60,423 bases of DNA from Blastococcus sp. Lineage in GTDB: Bacteria > Actinomycetota > Actinomycetes > Mycobacteriales > Geodermatophilaceae. This document shows positions 18,703 through 27,109 of this stretch, in pieces. The first letter of the stretch is position 1. The number at the start of each line of letters is the position of its first letter. Below the pieces are notes generated by a model. That model was not told the origin of the DNA. It searched no databases and was given only the letters and a program-made list of their open reading frames with translations. The position numbers were made by a program, and so were the translations under genes. The stretch is taken from assembly GCA_025965715.1 (NCBI GenBank), contig JAOPWJ010000172.1:1-60423 (forward strand), in the 5' to 3' direction.

Positions 18703-19343
18703 GGCTTCCGGACGGCCCCGTCCTCCCCATCGCTCCTAGCCTCGGGCGAGCCTCTGGACGGGGCCTCATGCGGGCGGCGGCCCTCGGCCAGCATCCTGAC
18801 CAGCGCAGTGATCCGCTTCGCACGCGTGGCCGGAGTCGCGGCGGTGTGCACCCGCCAGAGGACGGCGTACCGGTTGGTTCCGTCCAGCGCCTCGAACGCC
18901 TGGTGCGCCGCCGGATCTGTCCCCAGCGCAGCCGCCAGGTCGTCCGGCACGGTGATGGTGGCCGGCCCGGCGTAGGCCCGGTCCCACCGGCCGTCGGCCC
19001 GCGCCGCCTCCACCGCCGCCAGGCCCGCGGGTCGCATCCGGCCGGCCGCGGTCAGCGCCTCGACGGCGGCGACGTTCTTCTCGGACCACACGCTCCGCGC
19101 ACGCCGCGGCGTGATCCGCTGCAGGTAGAAGCGGTCGTCCAGGCGGTTGGACCGCCCGTCGATCCAGCCGAAGCAGAGCACGGACTCGACCAGCTCGGCG
19201 TAGCTCACCGACGGCACTCCCGCGCCCTTCTTGGCCAGCTTCACGTAGAGCCCCGGCGCGGACGCGTGCTGGGCCTCCAGCCACTCCTCGAGCCCCGCCT
19301 GGTCCGGAAATCCCAGAACCGGCAGGTCGGTGGGAAGCGTCAT
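18672..19343 (-). CDS. YdeI/OmpD-associated family protein
   Basis: This 223-residue protein contains the YdeI-family pattern with a YVKLAKKGAG strand, SYAELVESVLCFGWIDGRSN, and ITPRRARSVWSEKN. It ends with a C-terminal helical region ending in RAKRITALVRMLAEGRRP. Members are small cytoplasmic proteins of uncertain function, some linked to bacteriocin or antimicrobial-peptide tolerance. ATG 19343 gives the usual start MTLPTDLPVLGF. The last 30 or so residues are Arg/Pro-rich and are encoded by the terminator repeat at 18714-18765 and by 31 bases of overlap with the 3' end of the NlpC/P60 gene. The functional protein may thus be only about 190 residues. Confidence 0.82.
   Translation of the reverse strand: MTLPTDLPVLGFPDQAGLEEWLEAQHASAPGLYVKLAKKGAGVPSVSYAELVESVLCFGWIDGRSNRLDDRFYLQRITPRRARSVWSEKNVAAVEALTAAGRMRPAGLAAVEAARADGRWDRAYAGPATITVPDDLAAALGTDPAAHQAFEALDGTNRYAVLWRVHTAATPATRAKRITALVRMLAEGRRPHEAPSRGSPEARSDGEDGAVRKPQPTMRRAPR
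18714..18765. terminator. dispersed intergenic hairpin, copy C (between convergent genes)
   Basis: GGCCCCGTCC at 18714-18723 pairs perfectly with GGACGGGGCC at 18756-18765, giving a 10-base stem with an inner CTCGGGCGAG region. It sits 12 bases after the NlpC/P60 stop. It also lies inside the 3' end of the opposing YdeI-like frame, so it could stop transcription from both sides. Confidence 0.7.
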
Positions 19344-19405
19344 GCCGCCATCCTGCCGAGCCCGCACCGGTTTCGGGGGGGTGCGGGACGGCTATCGGCG
19401 GGCGG

Positions 19406-20191
19406 GTGGCCACCGACGGCGGCGGCGCGATCGAGCACTGGACGACGGGGGTGGCGGTGGGCAGGGTCCCGGGACCGTCGGCCGTGTGGCTGGTCCGGCA
19501 CGGCGAGAGCATGGCCAACGTCGCCGACGCACGGGCGCAGCGGGCCGGTGCCGGTCGGCTCGACCTCGACGTCCGCGATCCCGACGTCGCCCTGTCGGAG
19601 ACCGGCCGCGGCCAGGCCGAGGCGCTCGGCCGCTGGCTGGGGAAGCTGCCGGCGGACGAGCGGCCGACGGCGGTGCTCAGCTCGCCGTTCGAACGCGCGC
19701 TGCGCACGGCGCTGCTGGCCGCCGGGCCGCTGGGCCTGCCCGTGCGCACGGACGAGCGGCTGCGCGAGCGGGACTTCGGCTCGTTCGACGGCATGACCGG
19801 CGTCGGCATCCGGAAGCAGTACCCCGACGAGGCCGGCCGCCGGGATCTGCTCGGCAAGTTCTACTACCGACCCCCCGGCGGCGAGAGCTGGGCGGACGTC
19901 GCCCTGCGCGTCCGGAGCCTCCTGGCCACCGGGGCTCTGCGGCACGACGGGGAGCGGCTGATGCTGGTCGCGCACCAGGCCGTGATCATGGTCTTCCGGT
20001 ACGTGCTGGAGGAGTTGACCGAGCAGGAGCTGCTCGCCGTCGACCGCAAGGAGCAGGTCGCCAACGCCTCGGTGACCCGCTACGAGACAGGCGCCGACGG
20101 GGCACTGGAGCTGGTGGCGTTCAACGCCGTCGACCACCTCGTCGGAGCCGAGGACGTCACCGAGGAGCCCGATGCCGCCCAGCACGCCTGA
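19406..20191 (+). CDS. histidine phosphatase family protein (phosphoglycerate mutase-like)
   Basis: This 261-residue protein has the RHG motif VWLVRHGESMANV near residue 30, which gives the phospho-accepting histidine. The second catalytic histidine is in LMLVAHQAVIMVF, and the acid is in RLRERDFGSFDGMTG. These enzymes remove phosphate from sugars, nucleotides or lipids by a phosphohistidine. Starts at GTG 19406, divergent from the YdeI-like gene. Its 3' end overlaps the next gene by 20 bases, so the two are translated as a pair. Confidence 0.88.
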   Translation: MATDGGGAIEHWTTGVAVGRVPGPSAVWLVRHGESMANVADARAQRAGAGRLDLDVRDPDVALSETGRGQAEALGRWLGKLPADERPTAVLSSPFERALRTALLAAGPLGLPVRTDERLRERDFGSFDGMTGVGIRKQYPDEAGRRDLLGKFYYRPPGGESWADVALRVRSLLATGALRHDGERLMLVAHQAVIMVFRYVLEELTEQELLAVDRKEQVANASVTRYETGADGALELVAFNAVDHLVGAEDVTEEPDAAQHA

Positions 20192-21062
20192 CCCGACGCT
20201 CGTGACGCCGCAGGTACTGCGCAACTGGCGGCTGCCCGAGCCCTCCGGCGGAAAGAACGCCCGCGGCTCGATCCTGGTGATCGGCGGCAGTGCGGAGACC
20301 CTCGGTGCGGTGCTGCTCGCGGCCGAGGCGGCGATGCGCGCCGGCGCGGGCAAGCTGCAGGTGGCGACGGTGGCCTCCCGGGCCGCCTTGGCGGCCCAGA
20401 CCCTTCCCGAGGCGCTGGTCCGCGCGCTCCCGGAGACCACGGGTGGTGCGATCAGCGCCGAGGCCGCCGACGAGGTGCGGGATCTCGCCGAGAACGCCGG
20501 TGCGGTGCTCATCGGTCCCGGCATGGCCGACACCGAGGAGACGCAGGCCTTCGGCGCGCGGCTGCTGCCGCATCTGCGCGGGCCCGTGGTGCTGGACGCG
20601 CTGGGGTTGTCGTGCGTCACCGCCGACACCGCCTGCCTGCACCACCTGGAGGGGCGGGTCGTCCTGACACCGAATCCGACGGAGATCGCCTACGCGCTGC
20701 ACGTGGAGGACGACGAGATCGAGGCCGATCCGGCGGGCGCGGCCGCGGAGCTGGCCCGCCGGGCACGGGCGGTCGTCGGGCTCGGCGGTGCGACCTCGTG
20801 GATCGCCACCCCGGACGACCGGCTGTGGCAGGACGAGAGCGGCAACGCCGGGCTCGGGGTGTCGGGGTCCGGCGACGTGCGGGCCGGGATCACGGGAGGG
20901 CTGCTGGCGCGGGGGGCCGAGCCGGCGCAGGCCGCCGTCTGGGCCGCCTACCTGCACGGCCGGGCCGGTGAGCGGCTGTCGTCGTCGATCGGTCCGCTGG
21001 GCTTCCTGGCTCGGGAGCTGCCGGGTGAGATCCCGGGCGCGCTGGCGGAGATCACGTCGTGA
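20172..21062 (+). CDS. nnrD: ADP-dependent NAD(P)H-hydrate dehydratase
   Basis: This 296-residue ribokinase-fold enzyme of the CARKD/NnrD family repairs NADHX and NADPHX using ADP. Motifs are GKNARGSILVIGGSAETLGAVLLAA (substrate loop), LIGPGM, VLDALGLS, LTPNPTEIAY and the nucleotide loop VSGSGDVRAG. The consensus TPHPGE and GTGDVLAG are both altered, which may lower activity or mark a divergent subgroup. The NnrE epimerase domain is not fused to it. It overlaps the phosphatase gene, and the gamma-carbonic anhydrase follows 45 bases on. Confidence 0.88.
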   Translation: MPPSTPDPTLVTPQVLRNWRLPEPSGGKNARGSILVIGGSAETLGAVLLAAEAAMRAGAGKLQVATVASRAALAAQTLPEALVRALPETTGGAISAEAADEVRDLAENAGAVLIGPGMADTEETQAFGARLLPHLRGPVVLDALGLSCVTADTACLHHLEGRVVLTPNPTEIAYALHVEDDEIEADPAGAAAELARRARAVVGLGGATSWIATPDDRLWQDESGNAGLGVSGSGDVRAGITGGLLARGAEPAQAAVWAAYLHGRAGERLSSSIGPLGFLARELPGEIPGALAEITS

Positions 21063-21107
21063 CACCCCGGTACGGCGGTGAACGGACCGCTGTGCTGGAG
21101 TGACCGC

Positions 21108-21686
21108 GTGGCGGACAACTACATCGCGGAACTGCCCTTCGGGGCGCCGGACATCCACGACCACGCCTTCGTCGCGCCGACGGCGGTGGTGGTGGGGGCG
21201 GTGACCATGGGGGCGCAGTCCAGCATCTGGTACACCGCCGTGGCCCGGGCCGACAGCGAGACGATCGAGATCGGCGAGCGGTCCAACGTGCAGGACGGCA
21301 GCACCCTGCACGCCGATCCGGGCTTTCCGCTGGTGATCGGCGCGGGCGTGACCGTCGGCCACCGGGTGATCCTGCACGGCGCCCGCATCGACGACGACGT
21401 CCTCGTCGGTATGGGCGCGGTGGTGATGAACGGCGCGCACATCGGCGCAGGGTCGATCATCGCCGCCGGCGCCGTGGTGACCCAGGGTAAGGAGATCCCG
21501 CCCCGCTCGGTCGTGGCCGGCGTTCCGGCGAAGGTCGTGCGCCAGGCCGACGACGACGACCTGCTGCACATCCGCGGGAACGCCGCCGCCTACTACGAGC
21601 GGCTGGACTCGGCGCGGAAGGTGCGCCCGATCATCCGTCGTCCCCTGCCGGCCGCCGGCCACCTGCCCGACGACGGCATGCCCTGA
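21108..21686 (+). CDS. gamma-carbonic anhydrase family protein
   Basis: This 192-residue left-handed beta-helix protein has hexapeptide repeats and the three zinc ligands of the gamma class: H68 in STLH, H85 in TVGH and H90 in ILHGA. The conserved GSTLHAD, GMGAVVMNGAHIG and VVAGVPAKVVR segments identify the YrdA/CaiE-like branch. It may hydrate CO2, but many in this branch show little activity. GTG 21108 is preferred since CTGGAG lies 7 bases upstream; a longer frame starts at 21078. Confidence 0.9.
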   Translation: MADNYIAELPFGAPDIHDHAFVAPTAVVVGAVTMGAQSSIWYTAVARADSETIEIGERSNVQDGSTLHADPGFPLVIGAGVTVGHRVILHGARIDDDVLVGMGAVVMNGAHIGAGSIIAAGAVVTQGKEIPPRSVVAGVPAKVVRQADDDDLLHIRGNAAAYYERLDSARKVRPIIRRPLPAAGHLPDDGMP

Positions 21687-21752
21687 GCCGTGCGCTGCCG
21701 GCGACGACCGGGCCGCCGGTGCACGCCGTCCCGGCTCCGGCCCGCGCGCGGC

Positions 21753-22961
21753 TCAGCGCACCGCCAGGAACTCCCGTAGGCCGGTGACCAGGCGTTCGAC
21801 GTCGTCGGCGTCGGAGTAGGGCGCGAGCCCCATCCGCAGACCGCCGGTGTCGCCGAGCCCCAGCCAGCGGCTGGCCTCGAGCGCGTAGAAGTGCCCGGCC
21901 GGGGCGTTGACGTTCCGCTCGGCGAGGAACCGGTGGGCCTCGGCGGCTTCCCGTCCGTCGAAGGTGACGAGGACGGTGGGCGTGCGGTGCGCGGCCCGCG
22001 ACCACAGCCGCACGCCGGGCAGCGCGGCGAGGCCCTTCTCCAGGTGCTCGCGCAGCGCATCCTCGTGCTGCTCGACGGCGTGCAGGGAGGCGATCAACCG
22101 CTCCCGCCGCGTGCCGGTCGCGCAGGGGTCGAGGTCGGCGAGGAAGTCGATGGCTGCCGTCGTCCCGGCCATCAGCTCGTAGGGCAGGGTCCCCAGCTCG
22201 AACCGCTCGGGAACGGCGTCGCTCGAGGGCAGCAGTTTCGCTGGTGCGAGCGTCTCGAGCAGCGCGGGCGCTGCTGCCAGGACGCCGCAGTGCGGGCCCA
22301 GGAACTTGTACGGGGAGCAGGTGTAGAAGTCCGCACCCAACGCCCGCACGTCGACCGGCGCGTGGGCGGTGAGGTGCACGCCGTCCACCGCGAGGAGCGC
22401 GCCGGCGCCGTGCACCACAGCGGCGATCTCGGCGACGGGCGGGCGGGTGCCGATCAGGTTCGACGCCCCGGTCACGGCGACCAGCCGAGTGCGGTCGGTC
22501 AGCACCTCGGCGACGTCGTCGGCCGTCAGCTCCCCGGTGGCCGGGTCGAACGCCGCCCACCGCACGGTCGCGCCGGCCGCCTCCGCCGCGATCGCCCACG
22601 GGCGGATGTTCGCGTCGTGGTCGAGGCGGGTGATCACGACTTCATCGCCGGGGCCCCATGCGGCAGCGAGGGTGCGGGCGAGGTCGAACGTCAGCTGGGT
22701 GGCGCTGCGACCGAAGACGACGCCCCGCGGGTCCGCGTTGAGCAGGTCGGCGAGGGCCGTGCGGGTTCCCTGCACGACGTCCTCGGCGCGCCGCTCGGCG
22801 GCGGTGGTCCGGCCCCGGTTGGCGATCGAGGAGGTGAGGGTGTCGGCGACGGTTCGCCCGACGACCTCGGGCACCTGGGTGCCGCCGGGTCCGTCGAAGT
22901 GGGCAGTGCCCGTCCGCAGCGCCGGGAAGTGTGCCCGCACCGCAGCAACGTCGTAGCTCAT
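21753..22961 (-). CDS. cysteine desulfurase-like PLP enzyme (class V aminotransferase fold)
   Basis: This 402-residue PLP enzyme has the Schiff-base lysine K219 in CSPYKFLGPH, and the cofactor aspartate in LAVDGVHLTAH. It begins with HFPALRTGTAHFDGPGGTQ, typical of the cysteine desulfurase-like family that is distinct from IscS and SufS. The mobile active-site cysteine loop of true IscS is not apparent. Its ATG overlaps the metX stop (ATGA at 22958-22961), so it is the third gene of the SAM-riboswitch operon. That context suggests a role in sulfur amino acid use, perhaps releasing sulfur or acting as a lyase; this is inference. Confidence 0.85.
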   Translation of the reverse strand: MSYDVAAVRAHFPALRTGTAHFDGPGGTQVPEVVGRTVADTLTSSIANRGRTTAAERRAEDVVQGTRTALADLLNADPRGVVFGRSATQLTFDLARTLAAAWGPGDEVVITRLDHDANIRPWAIAAEAAGATVRWAAFDPATGELTADDVAEVLTDRTRLVAVTGASNLIGTRPPVAEIAAVVHGAGALLAVDGVHLTAHAPVDVRALGADFYTCSPYKFLGPHCGVLAAAPALLETLAPAKLLPSSDAVPERFELGTLPYELMAGTTAAIDFLADLDPCATGTRRERLIASLHAVEQHEDALREHLEKGLAALPGVRLWSRAAHRTPTVLVTFDGREAAEAHRFLAERNVNAPAGHFYALEASRWLGLGDTGGLRMGLAPYSDADDVERLVTGLREFLAVR

Positions 22962-24040
22962 GACGATTCCTCCAGGAGCGCTCGGAGCAGGGACCCCACC
23001 GCCGCCACCTCGATGAGGAAGCCGTCGTGCCCGTAGGGCGATTCGATCACCTGCAGCGGAACGCCGAGCAGCTCGGCCACCTCCTGCTGCAGCGCCGGCG
23101 GATAGAGCCGGTCGGTGTCGATGCCGGCCACGACGACCCGGGCCGTCGCCCGGGCCAGCGCGGCCGCCGTCCCGCCGCGCCCGCGGCCGATGTCCCAGGT
23201 GTTCATCGCCTCGGTCAGCACCACGTAGCTGCCTGCGTCGAACCGGCGCGCGAGCTTGTCGGCGTGGTGGTCGAGGTAGGAGGCGACGGCGAACCGGCCG
23301 TCGTCCTGCACGCTCGCGCCGAACCGCTCGCCCAGCTCGAAGGCGCTGCGGTAGGTGAGGTGGGCGATCCGCCGGGCGATGCCGAGGCCGTCGACCGGGG
23401 GCTCGTCCAACGGGTAGTCGCCGCCGGCCCAGCGTGGATCGGCCCGGATCGCGGTCTGCTGAGTCGTCTGCGTGCCGATCTGGTCGGCGGTGGCCACGGC
23501 GCCCGACGCGAGGAAGAAGAGTGTGGCGACCCGGTCGGGCAGCGCGACCGCCCACTCCAGCGCGCGCATGCCGCCCATCGAGCCGCCGACGATGCACGCC
23601 CAGCGGCGCACCCCGAGGGCGTCGGCGAGCGCGGCCTCGACCCGCACCTGGTCGCCGACCGTCACCTCCGGGAAGCGGGAACCCCACCGGCCGTCGTCCG
23701 GTGCGGCCGACGAGGGCCCCGTCGTCCCCTGGCAGCCGCCCAGCACGTTGGCGCAGACGACGAAGAACCGATCGGTGTCCAGGGCCAGGCCCGGACCGAT
23801 CAGGCCGTTCCACCAGCCGGGCGTCGGATGGCCCGGGCCGGCCGGGCCGACGGCGTGGCTGTCGCCGGTCAGCGCGTGCTCGACGAGGACGGCGTTGCCG
23901 CCGTCCGCGTCGAGCACCCCCCAGGCCTCGTAGGCCACCCGGACGCCCGGCAGCGAACCGCCGCGCTCCAGGAGGAAGGGCCCCGGCAGGTCGAGGAAGA
24001 GCCGGTTCCCGACCGGATCCCCCTCGACCCACCCCGGCAT
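22958..24040 (-). CDS. metX: homoserine O-acetyltransferase
   Basis: This 360-residue alpha/beta-hydrolase-fold acyltransferase has nucleophile S154 in VGGSMGGMRALEW, aspartate D310 in AGIDTDRLYPP and histidine H338 in SPYGHDGFL. The LGGCQGTTGPSS loop is a MetX hallmark. It makes O-acetylhomoserine from acetyl-CoA for direct sulfhydrylation by MetY. The ATG overlaps the metY stop by one base (TGATG). It follows metY in the same reverse operon, downstream of the SAM riboswitch. Confidence 0.95.
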   Translation of the reverse strand: MPGWVEGDPVGNRLFLDLPGPFLLERGGSLPGVRVAYEAWGVLDADGGNAVLVEHALTGDSHAVGPAGPGHPTPGWWNGLIGPGLALDTDRFFVVCANVLGGCQGTTGPSSAAPDDGRWGSRFPEVTVGDQVRVEAALADALGVRRWACIVGGSMGGMRALEWAVALPDRVATLFFLASGAVATADQIGTQTTQQTAIRADPRWAGGDYPLDEPPVDGLGIARRIAHLTYRSAFELGERFGASVQDDGRFAVASYLDHHADKLARRFDAGSYVVLTEAMNTWDIGRGRGGTAAALARATARVVVAGIDTDRLYPPALQQEVAELLGVPLQVIESPYGHDGFLIEVAAVGSLLRALLEESS

Positions 24041-25332
24041 CAGGCCTCCTTGGCGGCGCGGAAGCCGGCCTCCAGGTCGGCCAGGATGTCCTCGATGCCT
24101 TCCAGGCCGACGGCGAGCCGGACCAAACCCGGGGTGACGCCGGTGGTGAGCTGCTCCTCCGGCGTGAGCTGGGAGTGCGTGGTGGACGCCGGGTGGATGA
24201 CGAGGCTGCGGACGTCACCGATGTTGGCCACGTGGCTGTGCAGCTCCAGCGCCTCGACGAACCTCTGGCCGGCCTCCCGGCCGCCGTGCAGCTCGAAGGT
24301 GAGCACCGCGCCGGCGCCCTTCGGCGCGTACTTCTGCTGGGCCGCATGCCAGGCCGAGGACGCCAGCCCCGGGTAGTTGACGCGGTCCACCTCGTCGTGG
24401 GCCTCCAGGAACTGGGCGACCTTCAGCGCGTTGGCCACGTGCCGTTCCATGCGCAGGGAGAGCGTCTCGATGCCCTGGACGACGAGGAACGCGTTGAAGG
24501 GCGAGATCGCCGGGCCGAGGTCACGGAGCAGCTGGACGCGGGCCTTCAGCGCGTAGGCCGGCGCACCGAGGTCGGCGTAGACCACACCGTGGTAGGTGGG
24601 GTCGGGCGTCGTGAAGCCCGGGAACTTGCCACTGGTCCAGTCGAACCGCCCGCCGTCGACGATGATCCCGGCGATGACCGTGCCGTGGCCGCCGAGGTAC
24701 TTGGTGGCCGAATGGACGATGACGTCGGCGCCGAACTCGAACGGCCGGATGAGAAACGGCGTGGCAATCGTGTTGTCGACGATCAGGGGCACGCCGTTGC
24801 GGTGGGCCACGGCGGCGACGGTCTCGATGTCGAGGAGGTCGCCCTTCGGGTTGCCGATCGTCTCGCCGAAGAACGCCTTGGTGTTCTCCTGCACGAGTGA
24901 CTGCCAGTTCTCGGGGTCGTCGGGGTCCTCGACGAAGGAGACGGTGATGCCCAGCTTGGGCAACGAGTGGTGCAGCAGGTTGTAGGTGCCGCCGTAGAGC
25001 GAGGCGGAGGCGACGACGTGGTCACCGGCCTCGGCGACGTTCAGGATCGCCAGCGTCGTGGCGGACTGCCCGCTGGACACGGCCAGCGCCGCGACGCCTC
25101 CCTCGAGGGAGGCCACGCGCTGCTCGAGCGCGTCCTGCGTGGGGTTCATGATCCGCGTGTAGATGTTGCCCATCTCGGCCAGCGCGAACAGGTCCGCGGC
25201 GTGCTTGCTGTCGCGGAACTGGTAGGCGGTCGTGGCGTAGATCGGCAGCGCGCGGGCGCCGGTCGTGGGGTCTGGGCTGGTGCCGGCGTGGATCTGTCGG
25301 GTCTCGAAGCTCCAGCTCTGCGGATCGCTCAT
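24040..25332 (-). CDS. metY: O-acetylhomoserine aminocarboxypropyltransferase/cysteine synthase
   Basis: This 430-residue Cys/Met-metabolism PLP enzyme has the cofactor lysine K211 in HSATKYLGGHG and the start FETRQIHAGTSPDP typical of O-acetylhomoserine sulfhydrylase. It has the longer insert of the MetY group compared with MetB/MetC. It joins sulfide to O-acetylhomoserine to give homocysteine. It is the first gene of the metY-metX-PLP operon. Its mRNA leader carries a SAM-IV-like riboswitch and a possible anti-Shine-Dalgarno hairpin, so it should be repressed when S-adenosylmethionine is plentiful. Confidence 0.95.
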   Translation of the reverse strand: MSDPQSWSFETRQIHAGTSPDPTTGARALPIYATTAYQFRDSKHAADLFALAEMGNIYTRIMNPTQDALEQRVASLEGGVAALAVSSGQSATTLAILNVAEAGDHVVASASLYGGTYNLLHHSLPKLGITVSFVEDPDDPENWQSLVQENTKAFFGETIGNPKGDLLDIETVAAVAHRNGVPLIVDNTIATPFLIRPFEFGADVIVHSATKYLGGHGTVIAGIIVDGGRFDWTSGKFPGFTTPDPTYHGVVYADLGAPAYALKARVQLLRDLGPAISPFNAFLVVQGIETLSLRMERHVANALKVAQFLEAHDEVDRVNYPGLASSAWHAAQQKYAPKGAGAVLTFELHGGREAGQRFVEALELHSHVANIGDVRSLVIHPASTTHSQLTPEEQLTTGVTPGLVRLAVGLEGIEDILADLEAGFRAAKEA

Positions 25333-25339
25333 GCGCCGT

Positions 25340-25376
25340 TTCCTCTCGCTCGGGAGAACCCGCGGCGCGCGAGGAA
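25340..25376 (-). promoter_or_regulatory. possible anti-Shine-Dalgarno hairpin ahead of metY
   Basis: On the reverse strand the metY ribosome-binding site GAGAGGAAA contains GAGGAA (complement of 25340-25345). It can pair with UUCCUC (complement of 25371-25376). The pairing lies between the SAM aptamer and the ATG, so it is a plausible expression platform acting on translation. Only six strict base pairs are seen, so this is tentative. Confidence 0.4.
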
Positions 25377-25404
25377 CTCCGTCCTTGCCGGGCGACGGGC
25401 GCCG

Positions 25405-25497
25405 TCCGGCCGGCTCTTCCCCTGGAGCACCTCAGACGGAGTAGAGGTTGCCGGGCAGCCAGCCAGGTGCTTGTCGCTGCCTCTCGTGAGCCAGCGC
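25405..25497 (-). ncRNA. SAM riboswitch (SAM-I/SAM-IV clan, SAM-IV-like)
   Basis: Read on the reverse strand, GGCUC (from 25492-25488) and GAGCC (from 25416-25412) close stem P1. Inside come ACGAGAGGCAGCGACAAGC, then a GGCUGGCUGCCCGGCAACC block, and then GAGGUGCUCCAGGGG. The CAGCG-CAAGC and GCUG-CCGGCAACC blocks, with a downstream GGUGC-CC-GGG, match the actinobacterial SAM-IV class. It lies 70-160 bases before metY, the classic target. Exact ends, especially the 3' pseudoknot helices of SAM-IV, cannot be fixed by eye. Confidence 0.85.
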
Positions 25498-25551
25498 TGA
25501 TCCTAGGACCCCCTCGACCCACGGAGAACCCGGGTCCCACATGCTGGGCGG

Positions 25552-26580
25552 GTGCGTGCGCTGGTGTTCGAGACGTTCGGCGGGCCGCTCGACGTGCGGG
25601 AGGTGCCGATCCCCGATCCGGCGCCCGGCGGCGTCGTCGTCCGCGTCGGGGCGAGCGGGATCTGCCGCAGCGACTGGCACGCCTGGCAGGGGCACGACCG
25701 GGACGTCGTCCTGCCGCACGTGCCCGGTCACGAGCTGGCCGGAACGGTCGCCGCCATCGGCGCGGAGGTGCGCGGTTGGTCGGTCGGCGACCGGGTGACG
25801 GCCCCGTTCGTGAACGCCTGCGGCCGGTGCGCGCAGTGCGCGGCCGGTGACCACCAGGTGTGCGCTCGTCAGACCCAGCCCGGGTTCACCCACTGGGGCT
25901 CACTGGCGGAGTTCGTGGCACTCGACGCTGCCGACGTGAACCTCGTCGCCGTTCCGGCCGGGCTGAACCTGGCCACCGCGGCCGCGCTGGGCTGCCGCTA
26001 CGCAACGGCGTTCCGCGCCGTCGTCCAGGTGGCGCAGGTGCGCGCGGGGGAGTGGGTGGCGGTGCACGGCTGCGGTGGCGTGGGTCTCTCGGCGGTGCAG
26101 GTCGCCGTGGCCGCGGGCGCCCGGGTGGTCGCCGTCGACGTGAACCCGGCCGCGCTGGACCTCGCGCGCGCCCTCGGCGCCGAGCATGCGGTGGACGGCA
26201 CGGACGACGTCCCGGCGGCGGTGGCCGCGCTCACCGGCGGCGGGGTCTCGGTGTCCCTGGACGCGCTCGGTGCGGCCGTCACGTGCCGGAACTCGGTGCT
26301 GAGCCTGCGACCGCGCGGCCGGCACGTGCAGGTGGGGCTGCTGCCGCCCCGGCAGGGCCGCCCGGAGCTGCCGATGGACCGCGTCGTCGCGCTGGAGCTG
26401 CAGGTGTTGGGCAGCCACGGCATGGCGGCCCACGCCTATCCCGAGCTGCTCGGTCTGATCGCCGCCGGGCGGCTGGACCCGGGCCGGCTGGTCACTCGGA
26501 CGTTGTCGCTCGACGACGCGGGGCCGGCGCTGGCCGAGGTCGGCCGCGCCCCGGGCATCGCCGTCGTGACGAGCTTCTGA
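25552..26580 (+). CDS. zinc-dependent alcohol dehydrogenase (MDR family)
   Basis: This 342-residue medium-chain dehydrogenase has catalytic zinc ligands in GICRSDWH and GHELAG, and a structural-zinc loop NACGRCAQCAAGDHQVC with four cysteines. The Rossmann motif is VHGCGGVGLSAVQVA (GxGxxG), and D at VVAVDVN suggests NAD preference. It oxidises an alcohol or reduces an aldehyde, substrate unknown. GTG 25552 is the only start that fits the family N terminus. The gene is divergent from metY, and their leaders fill the short shared region. Confidence 0.9.
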   Translation: MRALVFETFGGPLDVREVPIPDPAPGGVVVRVGASGICRSDWHAWQGHDRDVVLPHVPGHELAGTVAAIGAEVRGWSVGDRVTAPFVNACGRCAQCAAGDHQVCARQTQPGFTHWGSLAEFVALDAADVNLVAVPAGLNLATAAALGCRYATAFRAVVQVAQVRAGEWVAVHGCGGVGLSAVQVAVAAGARVVAVDVNPAALDLARALGAEHAVDGTDDVPAAVAALTGGGVSVSLDALGAAVTCRNSVLSLRPRGRHVQVGLLPPRQGRPELPMDRVVALELQVLGSHGMAAHAYPELLGLIAAGRLDPGRLVTRTLSLDDAGPALAEVGRAPGIAVVTSF

Positions 26581-26635
26581 CGGACCCGACCGTCGAGGGC
26601 CCTCGGCGAGGAAGGCCCGCGTCCGCGGGGCGGGC

Positions 26636-27109
26636 TCAGCTGGTGGGCGCCGGTGCGGCGGTGGTGGACGGCGTGCTGGTGGGTGCCTCGGTCGTCGGGA
26701 CGGCGGGCCCGGTGGGCTCGTCGCTTCCCGTCGATGTCGGCGTCGGCACGTCGGTGGTCGGCTCGTCGGTCGGCGCCGTCGTCGTGTCGGAGGTCGTCGG
26801 CACCGGTTCGGACGTCGTCGGTGCGGCGGTCGTCGGCGCGGTCGTGGTGGCGGTCTGCGCCGGCGCGGTGGTCTGCCCGGTCGTGCTCGCGGGGGCCACC
26901 GTGCCGGTGGTCGCGGGCCGGACGTCGAGATACAGCACCCCCAGCAGCAGGAAGAGCACCGCAAGGACGACGGTCGAGGTGCGGGCAGGGCCGATGTGCG
27001 CGGGGATCGCCGACCACCACCGGTGGATGAGGGTCGGGGGCGGCGAGGTGCTGACGGTGGGCGTCGCCACGGCCGGCTCGGCCGGAGGCATCTCCTCGGG
27101 GGTGCTCAC
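26636..27109 (-). CDS. single-pass membrane protein with Thr/Pro-rich extracytoplasmic tail
   Basis: This 157-residue protein has a cytoplasmic Pro-rich start, one hydrophobic helix at about residues 46-62 (VVLAVLFLLLGVLYLDV), and then about 90 residues almost wholly of Thr, Pro, Ala and Ser. The tail is probably outside the membrane and may be O-mannosylated or span the wall. No enzymatic domain is seen. GTG 27109 overlaps the stop of the mscS gene (GTGA), so it is translated with the channel. The biased composition makes database matches unreliable. Confidence 0.75.
   Translation of the reverse strand: MSTPEEMPPAEPAVATPTVSTSPPPTLIHRWWSAIPAHIGPARTSTVVLAVLFLLLGVLYLDVRPATTGTVAPASTTGQTTAPAQTATTTAPTTAAPTTSEPVPTTSDTTTAPTDEPTTDVPTPTSTGSDEPTGPAVPTTEAPTSTPSTTAAPAPTS

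Noticed and set aside
26640-26930. Repeated GTCGTCGG-type motifs as a repeat array
   Set aside because: They are the codon-level consequence of the Thr/Pro-rich protein tail on the opposite strand, with no regular unit or spacing, and are not a CRISPR or tandem array.
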